A program made the translations under genes and the position numbers. Of a stretch of DNA of 64,000 nt, positions 39,420-51,051 are shown one piece after another. The stretch is from NCBI RefSeq assembly GCF_000706625.1, contig NZ_KL407334.1:728389-792388 (forward strand). Reading direction: 5' to 3'. The first letter of the stretch is position 1, and every line of letters begins with the position of its first letter. The notes under the pieces are model-generated. The model ran no database searches. It had not been told where the DNA came from and worked only from the letters and a program-made list of their open reading frames with translations. This stretch comes from Bartonella koehlerae C-29 (GTDB taxonomy: Bacteria; Pseudomonadota; Alphaproteobacteria; Rhizobiales; Rhizobiaceae).

Positions 39420-40121
39420 TTATGATAAATCTTGCCATACTGCCATTGCTTCTAAGACTTCTAATAAATGAGCATGTTTTGCGATAGCTGTTTCAGCACC
39501 AGCCTCTACAAGTGCATTAGAGTGGCCAAGATAACTATGCGATCCTCCAGTAAAACCGATAACGCGCATGCCTGCTGCGGTTGCAGCATGTACGCCATGA
39601 AGTGAATCTTCTATAACAATAGTGTTGTTTGGTTTTATGCGTAATTGTTGTGCGGCGGAAAGAAAAACATCAGGAGCAGGTTTCGTTTTTTTTGTTCCGA
39701 TTTCAGGAGCAGAAAATATTTTATCTTTATCATCAAAAAAATTATAGAGATCAACGATAGTGAGCATCTCTTTTATCTCTGTGCTTCTTGCATTAGAGCA
39801 AATACAATAAGGATAGCGAGATTGTATCGCTTCTATCGCTTCTCTTATACCATCGATAGCACGTAATTCAGTTTTTATTTGTGCTCGAAAAAGATCTGAC
39901 ATCTGATCTACAAGATGAGCAGAAGTTGGTTTTCCTGTTTCCTGTTCAACTTTTTTAAGAATATCAAGAAAGATTAGTCCTGCATAACGCGTACTCAATT
40001 CTTCAGGTGATATTTCATATCCAGTTTTCTTAAGTAATTGAGATCCAATTTGTGCTGCGAGATATTCAGAATCTACGAGAACTCCATCACAATCAAAAAT
40101 AATGAGATCTATCTTAGGCAT
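39420..40121 (-). CDS. HAD-superfamily phosphatase (phosphoglycolate phosphatase/beta-phosphoglucomutase-like)
   Basis: A 233-residue haloacid dehalogenase-type hydrolase. Motif I is FDCDGVLVDSEYLAA near residues 8-22 with the nucleophilic aspartate, motif II is CICSNARS near 106-113, motif III is the lysine of KKTKPAPDVFL near 145-155, and motif IV is IVIEDSLHGVHAATAAGM near 166-183. The helical cap follows motif I, so it is subfamily I. The substrate (a sugar phosphate or phosphoglycolate) cannot be read. Isolated gene, divergent from ccrM. Confidence 0.88.
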   Translation of the reverse strand: MPKIDLIIFDCDGVLVDSEYLAAQIGSQLLKKTGYEISPEELSTRYAGLIFLDILKKVEQETGKPTSAHLVDQMSDLFRAQIKTELRAIDGIREAIEAIQSRYPYCICSNARSTEIKEMLTIVDLYNFFDDKDKIFSAPEIGTKKTKPAPDVFLSAAQQLRIKPNNTIVIEDSLHGVHAATAAGMRVIGFTGGSHSYLGHSNALVEAGAETAIAKHAHLLEVLEAMAVWQDLS

Positions 40122-41609
<1,488 letters not shown>

Positions 41610-41658
41610 GATTAATGAGTTCACGCTACTAAGTACTTCATCTGTTCAGTGAGGGGCG

Positions 41659-42729
41659 TTATTTTAACTTGAAAGGATGTGGAATTGCGACGGCGATGGC
41701 TTTTTTCATCACAGTAGGGAGAGCCTGTTCGGCAAGATGATGAATGTCGCACCACCAACCATTTTGATGTTTTATTTCGCGAATACCGCTAATATAGTAA
41801 ACGTCAAGTTTCAAAGAAAAATGGGTAAAAACATGTGTAATTTGTCCTTTAAATTGCCAATTGGCAGTAAAGGGTGCATTTTGGAGTCCATTTGGGTTCT
41901 TTATTCCAATATTGTTAGGAATTTGGGTCATACCACCGAGTAATTTTTCACCCTGTCGCTTTTCGAGATAAATTTGCTTCTTTTCATTAAGAACAACAAA
42001 AGCAGCACCAGTTTTTGAAAGGCGTTCTTTTTTAGGAGCTTTGATTGGAAAAAAATCTGCTTTTTGCATTTTTTCTGCTCTACATAAACTTTGGAGAGGG
42101 CAGAGGGGGCAAGATGGTTTACGTGGTGTGCAAATTGTCGCTCCTAGATCCATCATAGCCTGAGCAAAGTCGCCAGGGCGATTTAAAGCAGTAATTTTTT
42201 GTGTTTTTTCTTTAATTTCAGCTTTTGCTTTGGGCAAGACTGAGGTGATAGCAAATAAGCGTGTTACAACGCGTTCAACATTACTATCAACAACAGCTAC
42301 AGGATGGTTAAACGCAATAGCAGCGATGGCTGCAGCAGTATAGTCTCCAATACCGGATAGAGTACGTAATACTTTTACAGATTGTGGAAATTGTCCTCCG
42401 TGATTTTCAACGAGCTGTCTCGCACAATTTTTAAGATTGCGTGCACGTGAATAATAACCAAGACCCGCCCAAGCTTTCATGATATCATTTTGTGAAGCTT
42501 TTGCTAAAGAAGAAAGGTTAGGCCAAAGTTTCAAAAATTTTTTAAAATAGGGCTTAACAGCTTCAACAGTTGTTTGTTGAAGCATGATTTCAGAAAGCCA
42601 AATGCGATAAGGATCAGGGTGAATGCCTTGCATTTGTTCTTCTGGGGTAATACGCCATGGTAGATGTCGGTGTTTTTGATCGTACCAAGAAAGAAGGCGT
42701 GAAGAAATTTCATGCATGATTTTTGTCAA
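41659..42729 (-). CDS. mutY: A/G-specific adenine DNA glycosylase
   Basis: Removes adenine mispaired with 8-oxoguanine. The 356-residue protein has LPWR near residue 20, the EIMLQQTTVEAVKPYFKKFL segment near 47-66, and the helix-hairpin-helix LSGIGDYTAAAIAAIAFNHP with the catalytic aspartate in VAVVDSNVERV. The 4Fe-4S cluster motif is C-x6-C-x2-C-x5-C (CTPRKPSCPLCPLQSLC). The C-terminal NUDIX-like domain (about 235-350) is present and recognises 8-oxoG. It is convergent with ccrM and divergent from the DciA-like gene. Confidence 0.95.
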   Translation of the reverse strand: MTKIMHEISSRLLSWYDQKHRHLPWRITPEEQMQGIHPDPYRIWLSEIMLQQTTVEAVKPYFKKFLKLWPNLSSLAKASQNDIMKAWAGLGYYSRARNLKNCARQLVENHGGQFPQSVKVLRTLSGIGDYTAAAIAAIAFNHPVAVVDSNVERVVTRLFAITSVLPKAKAEIKEKTQKITALNRPGDFAQAMMDLGATICTPRKPSCPLCPLQSLCRAEKMQKADFFPIKAPKKERLSKTGAAFVVLNEKKQIYLEKRQGEKLLGGMTQIPNNIGIKNPNGLQNAPFTANWQFKGQITHVFTHFSLKLDVYYISGIREIKHQNGWWCDIHHLAEQALPTVMKKAIAVAIPHPFKLK

Positions 42730-42931
42730 CCACAGGGAGATATAAAATGCAAAAGAAAAAAAGTATTAATTTTGCAATTCATAGTTCTTTTTTTCCTTAT
42801 TATTAGGACTTTTTGTCAAGTAAGTATCGGATTTTATCGATATTTAATTAATTTTTGAAGGTAAGAGCTCTTAGATGAAAGAATAAATTGTTATAATTTA
42901 GTAAATGTTTTGATGATGATGATTTAGAAAG

Positions 42932-43432
42932 ATGAGCAAACAACTTCAAAAACGCCACTTTTATTCTCTTTCTGAGACGATATTCAAAATGCTTGATCCA
43001 GTTTTACGTAAGCGAACAGGACTTAATGTGGCGCTTATAGAGAATTGGTCACAGATTGCAGGCCATGATATCGCTGAGTATACAGTACCACTTAAGATTA
43101 TTTGGAAACGTCGCGTGGATCAAAATAAAATTTTTCAACCTGGAACACTTGTTGTGGCGTGTGAAGGATTTGTTGCGTTGAAATTGATGCATGAGACAGA
43201 GGAGTTGATTCATAGAATTAATGGTTTTTTTGGGTATGTTGCTCTTAACCGCATCAAAATTGAACAAAGGAGCATTTCGGTTCTTAGTGATCAGTTGTTG
43301 AAGAAGTTATCTTTGAGTGAAAAAGACAAAAAATGCGTGGAAAAAATGCTTGAGGGGGTTGAGAATGAAAGTTTACGCCAATCACTTTATGAACTTGGCT
43401 GTTGCATTTTTGCAGAAAAAAAGAATAAATAG
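42932..43432 (+). CDS. DUF721/DciA-like protein
   Basis: A 166-residue protein of the DUF721 family. The family pattern is the AFxxWxxIAGxxIAxYTxPxKIxW stretch, here ALIENWSQIAGHDIAEYTVP then LKIIWKRR (about 33-64), followed by LVVACEGFVALKLMHETEEL and a helix predicted to recognise nucleic acid. DUF721 proteins include DciA, which loads the replicative helicase DnaB; whether this rhizobial form does so is inferred. In Rhizobiales it regularly lies between mutY and a DsbA-like gene, as here. Confidence 0.85.
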   Translation: MSKQLQKRHFYSLSETIFKMLDPVLRKRTGLNVALIENWSQIAGHDIAEYTVPLKIIWKRRVDQNKIFQPGTLVVACEGFVALKLMHETEELIHRINGFFGYVALNRIKIEQRSISVLSDQLLKKLSLSEKDKKCVEKMLEGVENESLRQSLYELGCCIFAEKKNK

Positions 43433-43518
43433 AGCAGAGTATTTTACATATTTTTCTTTAGTAATATGAAAGAGTGTTGGATTCTTATTCGTTTAATAAC
43501 AACAGAAAAGTATTATTG

Positions 43519-44175
43519 ATGATAAACTGTCGTTCCTTTTTGTCTTTCGCGATAATTTTTTCTCTAATGACAACCATGCAAATCAGTGCAACCACCGTTT
43601 TAGCTGATGAAGTTAAACCAGTTTCAACTGTTGATATGACCGAACTTCTTAAATCAGGCAAGGTTAAGGATAGGTTTGAGGGGAAGGAAAACGCACCAGT
43701 AACAATTGTTGAATATGCTTCATTAACGTGTGTTCATTGCGCACATTTTTATACTGATGTACTTCCTCAAATTCGTAAAAAGTATATCAAAACGGGAAAA
43801 GTAAAACTTATCTTCCGAGATTTTGCTTTTGATTCTCGTGCAACGGCAGGCTTTATGTTGGCGCGCTGTGTACCAGAAGATCGTTATTTTCCTTTGATAG
43901 AAGTTTTATTTCAAAAACAGTCTGAGTGGGTTTGGGGGAGAGATGCTGTGACGCCGTTGAAGAAAATTGGCTTAATGGCAGGTTTTACCGATGAAAGTTT
44001 TAATGCCTGTCTGAAAAATCAGTCTATTTTAGATGAAGTAAATGCGTCTTTTGAGCGTGGAAAAGAACTTGGTGTCAATGCAACACCTACCTTCTTTATT
44101 AATGGTAATAAATATGAAGGTGTGATGTCAGTAGAAGCCTTCTTTTCAGTGATTGATAGTTTTCTTAAAAACTAA
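43519..44175 (+). CDS. DsbA-family thiol:disulfide oxidoreductase
   Basis: Exported thioredoxin-fold protein. A signal peptide follows the ATG at 43519 (FLSFAIIFSLMTTMQISATT then VLADE); an upstream GTG would place the hydrophobic core too far in. The active site is CVHC in YASLTCVHCAHFYTDVLPQI near residues 70-89, an oxidising CxxC. The cis-proline loop is VNATPTFFINGNKYEG near residue 190. It introduces or isomerises disulfides in periplasmic proteins such as the cysteine-bearing IalB-type protein at 24 kb (inference). About 218 residues. Confidence 0.9.
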   Translation: MINCRSFLSFAIIFSLMTTMQISATTVLADEVKPVSTVDMTELLKSGKVKDRFEGKENAPVTIVEYASLTCVHCAHFYTDVLPQIRKKYIKTGKVKLIFRDFAFDSRATAGFMLARCVPEDRYFPLIEVLFQKQSEWVWGRDAVTPLKKIGLMAGFTDESFNACLKNQSILDEVNASFERGKELGVNATPTFFINGNKYEGVMSVEAFFSVIDSFLKN

Positions 44176-44218
44176 TCTTTTCTTTAGAAGATGGGTATTG
44201 ATATTTGTGATTGTTCCC

Positions 44219-44243
44219 CTTCTTTTCGAAGAAAAGAGGTTTT
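44219..44243 (+). terminator. Rho-independent terminator after the dsbA-like gene
   Basis: Stem CTTCTTTT (44219-44226), loop CGAAG, stem AAAAGAGG (44232-44239), followed by TTTT. Eight pairs including one G-T. It lies about 45 bases past the dsbA-like stop. Confidence 0.6.
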
Positions 44244-44357
44244 GCACATTGGTAAGCTAATATTTCTTTGGTTTAGCCAATTTTGAATCGAATATTGCTT
44301 TTGAGGATTAGCCCAGATCAAATGATGTTTTGATGCTAATATGGAAGGACTTGTACG

Positions 44358-47033
44358 ATGACAAAATGGGTTTATAGTTTTGGTGATGGTAATGCAGAAG
44401 GAAGTGCAAGTAAGCGCAATCTTCTCGGCGGCAAAGGGGCTAATTTAGCTGAAATGAGTAATCTGGGTCTGCCTGTTCCTCCTGGATTTACTCTTACGAC
44501 AGAAGTTTGTAATTTTTATTACGCATATGACAGGTCATACCCAAAAGAATTAAAGGAAGCTGTCGAACAAGCGCTTAAGCATATTGGTGAACAAACAGGA
44601 CGTGAATTTGGTAACGAAAAAAGGCCACTTTTACTCTCTGTTCGTTCAGGAGCTCGAGCGTCTATGCCAGGAATGATGGATACAGTGCTTAATCTTGGCA
44701 TGAATGATGAAACTGTGAAAGCAATTGCTTTACAGACCAACAATGAACGCTTTGCTTATGACAGTTATCGCCGATTTATTCAAATGTATTCGAATGTTGT
44801 GTTGGGATTAGAGCATTCGTATTTTGAAGAGATTCTTGATGACTCAAAAGTGCGCAATGGTTACGCTATTGATACAGAAATGACAGCGGTTGATTGGCAA
44901 GATGTTATTGTTTCTTACAAGGCATATATTGAAGGAAAGTTAGGCAAACCTTTTCCACAAGATCCTGAACAACAATTATGGGGTGCGATTGGAGCAGTTT
45001 TTTCAAGTTGGATGACAGCACGCGCTGTCACTTATCGTCGTTTACATAATATTCCTGAAAGTTGGGGAACGGCAGTTAATGTTCAAGCGATGGTGTTTGG
45101 CAATATGGGTGAGGATTCAGCAACAGGTGTTGCTTTTACACGCAATCCATCAACAGGGGAAAAAGAGCTTTACGGTGAATTTTTAGTTAATGCACAGGGT
45201 GAAGATGTCGTAGCAGGTATTCGAACTCCGCAAAATATCACAGAAAATGCACGTATTGTTGCGGGCTCAAACAAGCCATCTTTAGAAAAAATCATGCCAG
45301 AAGCTTTTGAGGAGTTGTGTCAGATTGGACAAAAGCTTGAACAGTATTATCGCGATATGCAAGATCTCGAATTTACAATTGAAAAAGGTAAATTGTGGAT
45401 GTTGCAGACTCGTTCGGGAAAACGAACAGCGCGTGCAGCTTTAAGAATGGCGATTGAAATGGTTGAGGAGGGGTTGATAAGTCGTGAAGAAGCGGTCATG
45501 CGCATTGATGCAAAATCGCTTGATCAACTTCTACATCCGACACTTGATCCCAAAGCAGGGCGTTTTGTAGTCGCACGTGGTTTACCTGCTTCTCCGGGTG
45601 CGGCAACTGGTGAAATTGTTTTTACTTCGGAAGAGGCAGAAACTGCATCGGTAGAAGGACGAAAAGTTATTTTGGTACGCATGGAGACAAGTCCAGAAGA
45701 TATTCATGGTATGCACGCTGCAGAAGGGATTTTAACGACGCGCGGTGGTATGACAAGTCATGCTGCTGTTGTAGCGCGTGGTATGGGAAAACCATGTATT
45801 TCTGGGGCAGGGAGTGTGCGGATTGACTATAATACAAACACAATGTTTGCTTCAGGGCAAAGTTTTAAAAAAGGTGATGTCATTACGATTGATGGTGGGA
45901 GTGGAGAAATTTTTAAAGGCAAGGTTGCGATGTTGCAACCTGAGCTTGGCGGAGATTTTGCAAAATTGATGGAGTGGGCTGATGAGATGCGGCGTATAAA
46001 AGTTCGCGCCAATGCTGAAACACCGTCTGATGCACGTATGGGACATTCCTTTGGGGCTGAAGGTATTGGTCTGTGTCGTACAGAACACATGTTTTTTTCT
46101 GGTGAACGTATTGTTGCTATGCGTGAAATGATTTTAAGTGATGATGAAAGCGGGCGTCGTAAAGCGCTAGATAAGCTTTTGCCAATGCAGCGCTCAGATT
46201 TTGTCCAATTGTTTGAAATTATGTGTGGGTTGCCTGTTACTATCCGCTTGCTAGATCCACCCCTCCATGAATTTTTACCAAAAACAGATGCAGAGATTCT
46301 TGATGTTGCAACGGTTATGGGAGTTTCTAAGGACGTTCTTGTGGAGCGCGCGCGGCAGTTGCATGAATTTAACCCTATGCTTGGATTAAGAGGATGCCGT
46401 TTGGCTATTACTTATCCCGAAATTGTTGAAATGCAGGCACGGGCAATTTTTGAAGCAGCAGCAGAAGCTGCTCAGAAATCTGGATCTCCCGTTATGCTTG
46501 AAATTATGGTACCACTTGTTGCACTGAAATCTGAACTCGATTTTGTAAAAGCACATATCGATCAGGTAGCTTGTGAGGTAATGAAGGAGAAGGAAAGCAC
46601 TATTCAATATATGATTGGGACGATGATTGAGCTGCCAAGGGCGGCTCTTCGAGCAGATGAAATTGCTGAAACTGCCGATTTTTTTTCATTTGGTACAAAT
46701 GATTTGACGCAAACCACTTTTGGTATTTCACGTGATGATGCCGCACCTTTTTTAGCAACATATTTTCAAAAAGGACTTTTGGAACAAGATCCTTTCGTAT
46801 CTATTGACCGTGATGGAGTAGGGGAACTTATTGCTATTGCTGCACAGCGTGGGCGTTCGCAACATGCAAAAATTAAATTGGGGATTTGTGGTGAACATGG
46901 AGGCGATCCTGCTTCTATTGCTCTATGTGAAGAAAATGATTTAGATTATGTTTCATGTTCTCCTTTTCGGATACCAATTGCGCGCTTAGCCGCAGCGCAG
47001 TCAGCAATTGCAAAAAAGAGAGAGTGGTTTTAG
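44358..47033 (+). CDS. ppdK: Pyruvate, phosphate dikinase
   Basis: Interconverts pyruvate, ATP and phosphate with PEP, AMP and pyrophosphate; in this group of bacteria it is a gluconeogenic/anaplerotic step. It has 891 residues. The N-terminal ATP-grasp domain (LLGGKGANLAEMSNLGLPVP at 23-42; SVRSGARASMPGMMDTVLN at 95-113) is followed by the swivelling phosphohistidine domain with TTRGGMTSHAAVVARGMGKP near 460-479 (His about 467). The C-terminal PEP-binding barrel has the catalytic cysteine in CEEND-preceded GICGEHGGDPASIALC near 842-857. Transcribed alone after a terminator. Confidence 0.97.
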   Translation: MTKWVYSFGDGNAEGSASKRNLLGGKGANLAEMSNLGLPVPPGFTLTTEVCNFYYAYDRSYPKELKEAVEQALKHIGEQTGREFGNEKRPLLLSVRSGARASMPGMMDTVLNLGMNDETVKAIALQTNNERFAYDSYRRFIQMYSNVVLGLEHSYFEEILDDSKVRNGYAIDTEMTAVDWQDVIVSYKAYIEGKLGKPFPQDPEQQLWGAIGAVFSSWMTARAVTYRRLHNIPESWGTAVNVQAMVFGNMGEDSATGVAFTRNPSTGEKELYGEFLVNAQGEDVVAGIRTPQNITENARIVAGSNKPSLEKIMPEAFEELCQIGQKLEQYYRDMQDLEFTIEKGKLWMLQTRSGKRTARAALRMAIEMVEEGLISREEAVMRIDAKSLDQLLHPTLDPKAGRFVVARGLPASPGAATGEIVFTSEEAETASVEGRKVILVRMETSPEDIHGMHAAEGILTTRGGMTSHAAVVARGMGKPCISGAGSVRIDYNTNTMFASGQSFKKGDVITIDGGSGEIFKGKVAMLQPELGGDFAKLMEWADEMRRIKVRANAETPSDARMGHSFGAEGIGLCRTEHMFFSGERIVAMREMILSDDESGRRKALDKLLPMQRSDFVQLFEIMCGLPVTIRLLDPPLHEFLPKTDAEILDVATVMGVSKDVLVERARQLHEFNPMLGLRGCRLAITYPEIVEMQARAIFEAAAEAAQKSGSPVMLEIMVPLVALKSELDFVKAHIDQVACEVMKEKESTIQYMIGTMIELPRAALRADEIAETADFFSFGTNDLTQTTFGISRDDAAPFLATYFQKGLLEQDPFVSIDRDGVGELIAIAAQRGRSQHAKIKLGICGEHGGDPASIALCEENDLDYVSCSPFRIPIARLAAAQSAIAKKREWF

Positions 47034-47229
47034 ATTACTCTTTTGTATGGTTGCTGTGGTGGTTAAATAAATTGTTAGGGACTCTTCATTTTTTCATTGA
47101 AGAAAATCTCTAAGATGTCTTATAAATCGTATGTATAAGAGAAGGGGTCTGTCTTTGATAAGTTTATGAGAAAAACTATAAGGCACAACATGTTTTCAGA
47201 GTTTACTTTAATAAGATAGGTAATTATCT

Positions 47230-48072
47230 TCAATTTAACAAACCTATTTCATGCATTTTCATCAAAACTGTGTGATTGATTTTACCAGTTATGGGAAGAT
47301 CAAACATTTTTTGAAACTGTTTTAAGGCTTCTACTGTCTTTTGATCTTCTACACCTGTAACAATAACCTCCTGATTACCAAAAATACGTAAGGCTTTTTG
47401 CACTTGTACAATATCTGCGATAGTAGGCTTTGAAACAGTTTCTGTTGAGAGAGGCAGATCTTTTGTTTTTGTTATCTCATTTGTCATTTCCATTTCGCTT
47501 TGCTTAATTAATACCGCAATTTCATCTGTTAAGGGTTTTTGTAAAACACGATTTTGCATTTCCTCAGCAGTTTGTTGTTTCCATAGTGCTATGGCACGAC
47601 GCGTTTTAGGTCCCTCTAGTCCATCTAAAGAACCATCATAAAGTCCTAGTTTTGCTAGCTTTTTTTGCATTTCTAGTGTGCTTTGTGACGCAGAATGTGA
47701 AGATGAGTTTTTGTTTAAGTAATTCGGAGGTAGTATAGAAGTAACATATGGATTTTCTTGAAATTTTTCTTCTTTTAAGAACAAAGTAGAATTTTTTTCT
47801 ATATTTGGAACGGATGTGAATTTCATTGGAGTAAAAACATTTTGATGTATTTTCATTTGTGAAAATAAAGCATTAAATGAAAAAAATCCAAAACTAATAA
47901 TAAAAATAATAAAACCAACAAACAACAAAGTATTTTTTTGTTTATAAAAATAAATTTTTTTTATAACAAAAATAATAAAACGAATTTTTATGAGAAAAAA
48001 TGTTATAATAATACTACGTTGTATGCGATTTTTTTTAACTTTTTTCTTTCTTATCTTTCTTTTTTTTATCAT
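47230..48072 (-). CDS. Membrane-anchored peptidoglycan-binding protein
   Basis: A 280-residue protein with an unusually basic N-terminus (many Lys and Arg in the first 20 residues), then a membrane span at about 48-70 (NTLLFVGFIIFIISFGFFSF). The periplasmic part has two peptidoglycan-binding type 1 modules: LEMQKKLAKLGLYDGSLDGL, EGPKTRRAIALWKQ near 131-165, and ADIVQVQKALRIFGNQEVIV, TGVEDQKTVEALKQFQ near 219-255. It probably anchors the inner membrane to the cell wall. An extra upstream hydrophobic stretch (20-40) may reflect a start chosen too early. Isolated gene. Confidence 0.8.
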   Translation of the reverse strand: MIKKRKIRKKKVKKNRIQRSIIITFFLIKIRFIIFVIKKIYFYKQKNTLLFVGFIIFIISFGFFSFNALFSQMKIHQNVFTPMKFTSVPNIEKNSTLFLKEEKFQENPYVTSILPPNYLNKNSSSHSASQSTLEMQKKLAKLGLYDGSLDGLEGPKTRRAIALWKQQTAEEMQNRVLQKPLTDEIAVLIKQSEMEMTNEITKTKDLPLSTETVSKPTIADIVQVQKALRIFGNQEVIVTGVEDQKTVEALKQFQKMFDLPITGKINHTVLMKMHEIGLLN

Positions 48073-48734
48073 ATTTTAATTTTTATTTCCAATTATGACT
48101 GTTTTTTACACAGAAAAAATCAAATTATTCTCACTTTAAGTGAGCAGGAGAGACATTTATGTTACTGTTCTCTATCTTTTCAAATTGAATAAATAAAATC
48201 TTCCTATCAAAAGTGTTATTTATAAATAAACAAAAGCCTTTATCCACTTTTCTCAATTTTATTATCACCTATAATCAATTCTTCATGATCATCTAAACAA
48301 CAGTTTATATATTATCTTATTATACCTTTTTTGTGCATATATTTGATAGCATTTACAATTAAGTTAAGACATCCTATAATGCTGGCAAGCTGATGGCAGC
48401 TCTGTTAATGGTGTGATCAGCATGGGGCTATCATGCTTCGATATAAATCCATACTCCTAACATTCTATTCATCCTCATTATAGTCTGATAAGAGTGCGAG
48501 CCTTTTTATCTCCAATGGGCTCCAATTTGACTATATAAATTTAATGTTAAGTTATTAAAGAAAAAATATATCCCATTTTTGCACAATCATATACTATATT
48601 TTTAGTTAATGACACAATCTAGTAAACAAGCGCTCGATTTTATAAAACGCCTATTTTATAAATTTTTTATTAACGAGAAAGAGCATAAACTATTAATTTT
48701 GTTTTATTTGAATAATGTGGTACATTAGCTGCAC
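48073..48734. other. Intergenic stretch before the DUF5330-like gene
   Basis: About 660 bases without a supported gene. The part around 48370-48520 is noticeably richer in G+C than its surroundings and might be a fossil of a gene or a small RNA, but no frame or fold is convincing. Confidence 0.3.
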
Positions 48735-49109
48735 ATGATACGTTTTTTAATCAAATTATCATTTTTTTTGTTTTTTGTTTTTATCATCATTTCATTTTTT
48801 GCAGCAAAGCCGAGCAATAACCATTCTTTTACTCAGAAAGAGTTTGAGACAAAAACGAGCGATGTAATGACGGCTTTTAAAGAAACTCTCAGTGATTTAG
48901 GAAAATTCTGTGACCGTAATATAGAAACCTGCAAAATCGGAAAATTCTTTTTAAGTTCACTTAGCGAGCGTGCAAGTTATGGTGCAAAAGCAGCTTATGA
49001 ATATCTTGGAAATATATTAAGTGATAAGAATATAGCTCAATTTGAAAACATTTCCCCCAATGTGGATGAAAAGTCTTCACAAAAAAAGAAGCATTCAACA
49101 CTTCCTTGA
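48735..49109 (+). CDS. DUF5330-like exported protein
   Basis: A 124-residue protein with an N-terminal hydrophobic helix (FLIKLSFFLFFVFIIISFFA, signal anchor). The conserved region is TAFKETLSDLGKFCDRNIET then CKIGKFFLSSLSERASYGAK (about 50-85), with two cysteines, matching DUF5330 of Rhizobiales. The C-terminus is polar and lysine-rich. Its function is unknown; the sufE gene follows in the same direction about 110 bases later. Confidence 0.72.
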   Translation: MIRFLIKLSFFLFFVFIIISFFAAKPSNNHSFTQKEFETKTSDVMTAFKETLSDLGKFCDRNIETCKIGKFFLSSLSERASYGAKAAYEYLGNILSDKNIAQFENISPNVDEKSSQKKKHSTLP

Positions 49110-49218
49110 AATAAAAGTTTTTAATGCTCACTATTGGTTTTATGCTAAGAAGAATAAGCGCTTATTCTGTCAACCAAATGTATCACATGATCATAAAAAA
49201 CAAAACAGGACTGAGGTT

Positions 49219-49629
49219 ATGGCAGAAACGATCAATGATATTATAGAAAATTTTTCTCTTCTGGATAATTGGGAAGATCGTTATCGTTATGTAATTGAAC
49301 TGGGCCATGAATTACCGGATTTTCCAAAAAACGCTAGAAATGATGCGAACAAAGTTCATGGTTGTGTAAGCCAAGTATGGCTTTTATCTTCACGTGATAA
49401 TTCAGAAAATCCAATACTAACCTTTCAAGGTGATTCCGATGCTCACATTGTGCGTGGACTTATCTATATTCTTCTTGCCTTCTATTCAGGAAAAAAAGCC
49501 TCCGAGATTCGCAATGCCGATGCCGAAGGGCTCTTTGAAACACTTGGTTTAAACGAAAATCTCACACCACAACGATCGAATGGCCTTAAATCGATGATTG
49601 AAAAAATCCGTAACGAGAGTTACATATAG
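49219..49629 (+). CDS. sufE: SufE-family cysteine desulfuration protein
   Basis: Accepts sulfur from the cysteine desulfurase SufS for iron-sulfur cluster assembly. The 136-residue form begins at ATG 49219 after GAGG; an earlier in-frame start would add an unrelated 59 residues. The family core is LDNWEDRYRYVIELGHELPD near 15-34, and the active cysteine is in NKVHGCVSQVWLLSSRD near 46-62. SDAHIVRGLIYILLAFYSGK follows. Fe-S clients in this window include MutY and IspH. Confidence 0.93.
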   Translation: MAETINDIIENFSLLDNWEDRYRYVIELGHELPDFPKNARNDANKVHGCVSQVWLLSSRDNSENPILTFQGDSDAHIVRGLIYILLAFYSGKKASEIRNADAEGLFETLGLNENLTPQRSNGLKSMIEKIRNESYI

Positions 49630-49732
49630 AACCAACCTCCCGTAGCAACAACTACACAGAACTCTCACAGAAAATGCACTTCCTAAAAAACATTTTCATA
49701 GACTAGAGATAGAACTCTTTTGAAAAATGCAA

Positions 49733-50170
49733 TTATTTTGTTTTCTTCCGTTTGCTTTTGCGTCCAAGTCCCATTTCCTTCGCCAGAGCTGAGCGTGCTT
49801 TTGCATAATTAGGTGCAACCATAGGGTAAGAACTGTCCAATTGCCACTTTTCACGATATTCTTCTGGCAACATCCCATAATGGGTCATAAGATGACGTTT
49901 CAGGGATTTAAACTTCTTTCCGTCTTCAAGGCAAATGAGATAATCAGGAAAGATCGAACGTTTTGGGTTAACAGCAGGCCTTTGCTTTTCAACTTCAACT
50001 TCTGTTAAATCTGCGTTCCCTGCTTTACGAAAAGCGGCATGAACATCAGCAATCAAACTTGGCACTTCAGTCGGTCGGATCGAATTATTACTCACGTAAG
50101 CAGCAACAATATCAGCAACTAATGTAATAACTAAATTGCTTTCAGTCTCTAAGACTGGACGATGTTCCAT
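49733..50170 (-). CDS. MucR/Ros-family zinc-finger transcriptional regulator
   Basis: A 145-residue regulator of the alphaproteobacterial Ros/MucR family, which controls exopolysaccharide, virulence and cell-cycle genes. The N-terminal half (LVITLVADIVAAYVSNNSIRP near 14-34) is the oligomerising region. The single zinc finger near residues 78-105 reads YLICLEDGKKFKSLKRHLMT followed by HYGMLPEEYREKW; as in MucR, the first pair of ligands uses Cys and Asp and the second pair two His. The C-terminus is very basic (GRKSKRKKTK). Several mucR-like copies are usual in Bartonella relatives. Isolated gene with a long AT-rich upstream region. Confidence 0.92.
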   Translation of the reverse strand: MEHRPVLETESNLVITLVADIVAAYVSNNSIRPTEVPSLIADVHAAFRKAGNADLTEVEVEKQRPAVNPKRSIFPDYLICLEDGKKFKSLKRHLMTHYGMLPEEYREKWQLDSSYPMVAPNYAKARSALAKEMGLGRKSKRKKTK

Positions 50171-51051
50171 TCTTTTTTCCTTTAATTTAAAATCGAGATA
50201 TCATTGGTACTCATACTCATAATACAGAGATCCCATGCACGTAGGTTTCATATTGTACAAAAATCTTTTTTGTCAATTCAATTATTCTATAAAATCGCCG
50301 AAACACAAAAAAATCAAATAAATACCTATTTTTTGTCATAATATATGATGAAAAGAAAGGGCTTCTTTCCTGTTAGAATATAGTTTTTTTTATAAAAATT
50401 CATTCACAATGTTAAAGTATATCATAAATATAAAAATAATATAGAATGAATTTATTTATTTTTTAGAGAAATTTTTAATAAAAATATTAAATTTAAAACA
50501 TAAATATAAAATAAATATTTCATTTTATATATTTATAATATTAATATTATCATTTTTAAATTTTACAAATTTCATTTTTTGTTATCATAAAATGATCTTT
50601 TCTGAACATAAAAAGTGGCTTAAACAATTTTTAAAATTCAAAAAATGTGGTGAATAGGATGAAAAAATCAAATATATATTAAGAGCTGCAGAACATCATA
50701 GGATAATATATAAACACATCAGTATGGTATTGAAGGATTTTTTCCTTTTCAGACTATACATTCTAAAAAAAATTTATTGTGTATATCCAGAAATTATTTC
50801 TACTATTTGAAGAAAATTCCAACCATGCTGCCAAAGAGTGTAATCTTCTAGCATGTCGATTAAAACGACCTGATCTTTATAGGGACAATACTTATGACAT
50901 ATAATAAACAGAAGTATAGCGAGTAATTGTGGAAATTATTGCAGTCATATTTCTGCACGTATGTGGAACGCACAAATTTTCCCATTTGCAAAAATAATAT
51001 GATTCTAGCATATAAACGAAACCATAAATATATTTTTATATAGGATCGTAT
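50171..51051. other. AT-rich region between divergent mucR and ptrB
   Basis: About 880 very AT-rich bases. No gene is supported; a 93-codon minus-strand frame ending at 50860 has no recognisable content. Long AT-rich leaders are typical of MucR-bound regulatory DNA, which could mean mucR autoregulation here, but that is inference. Confidence 0.4.
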
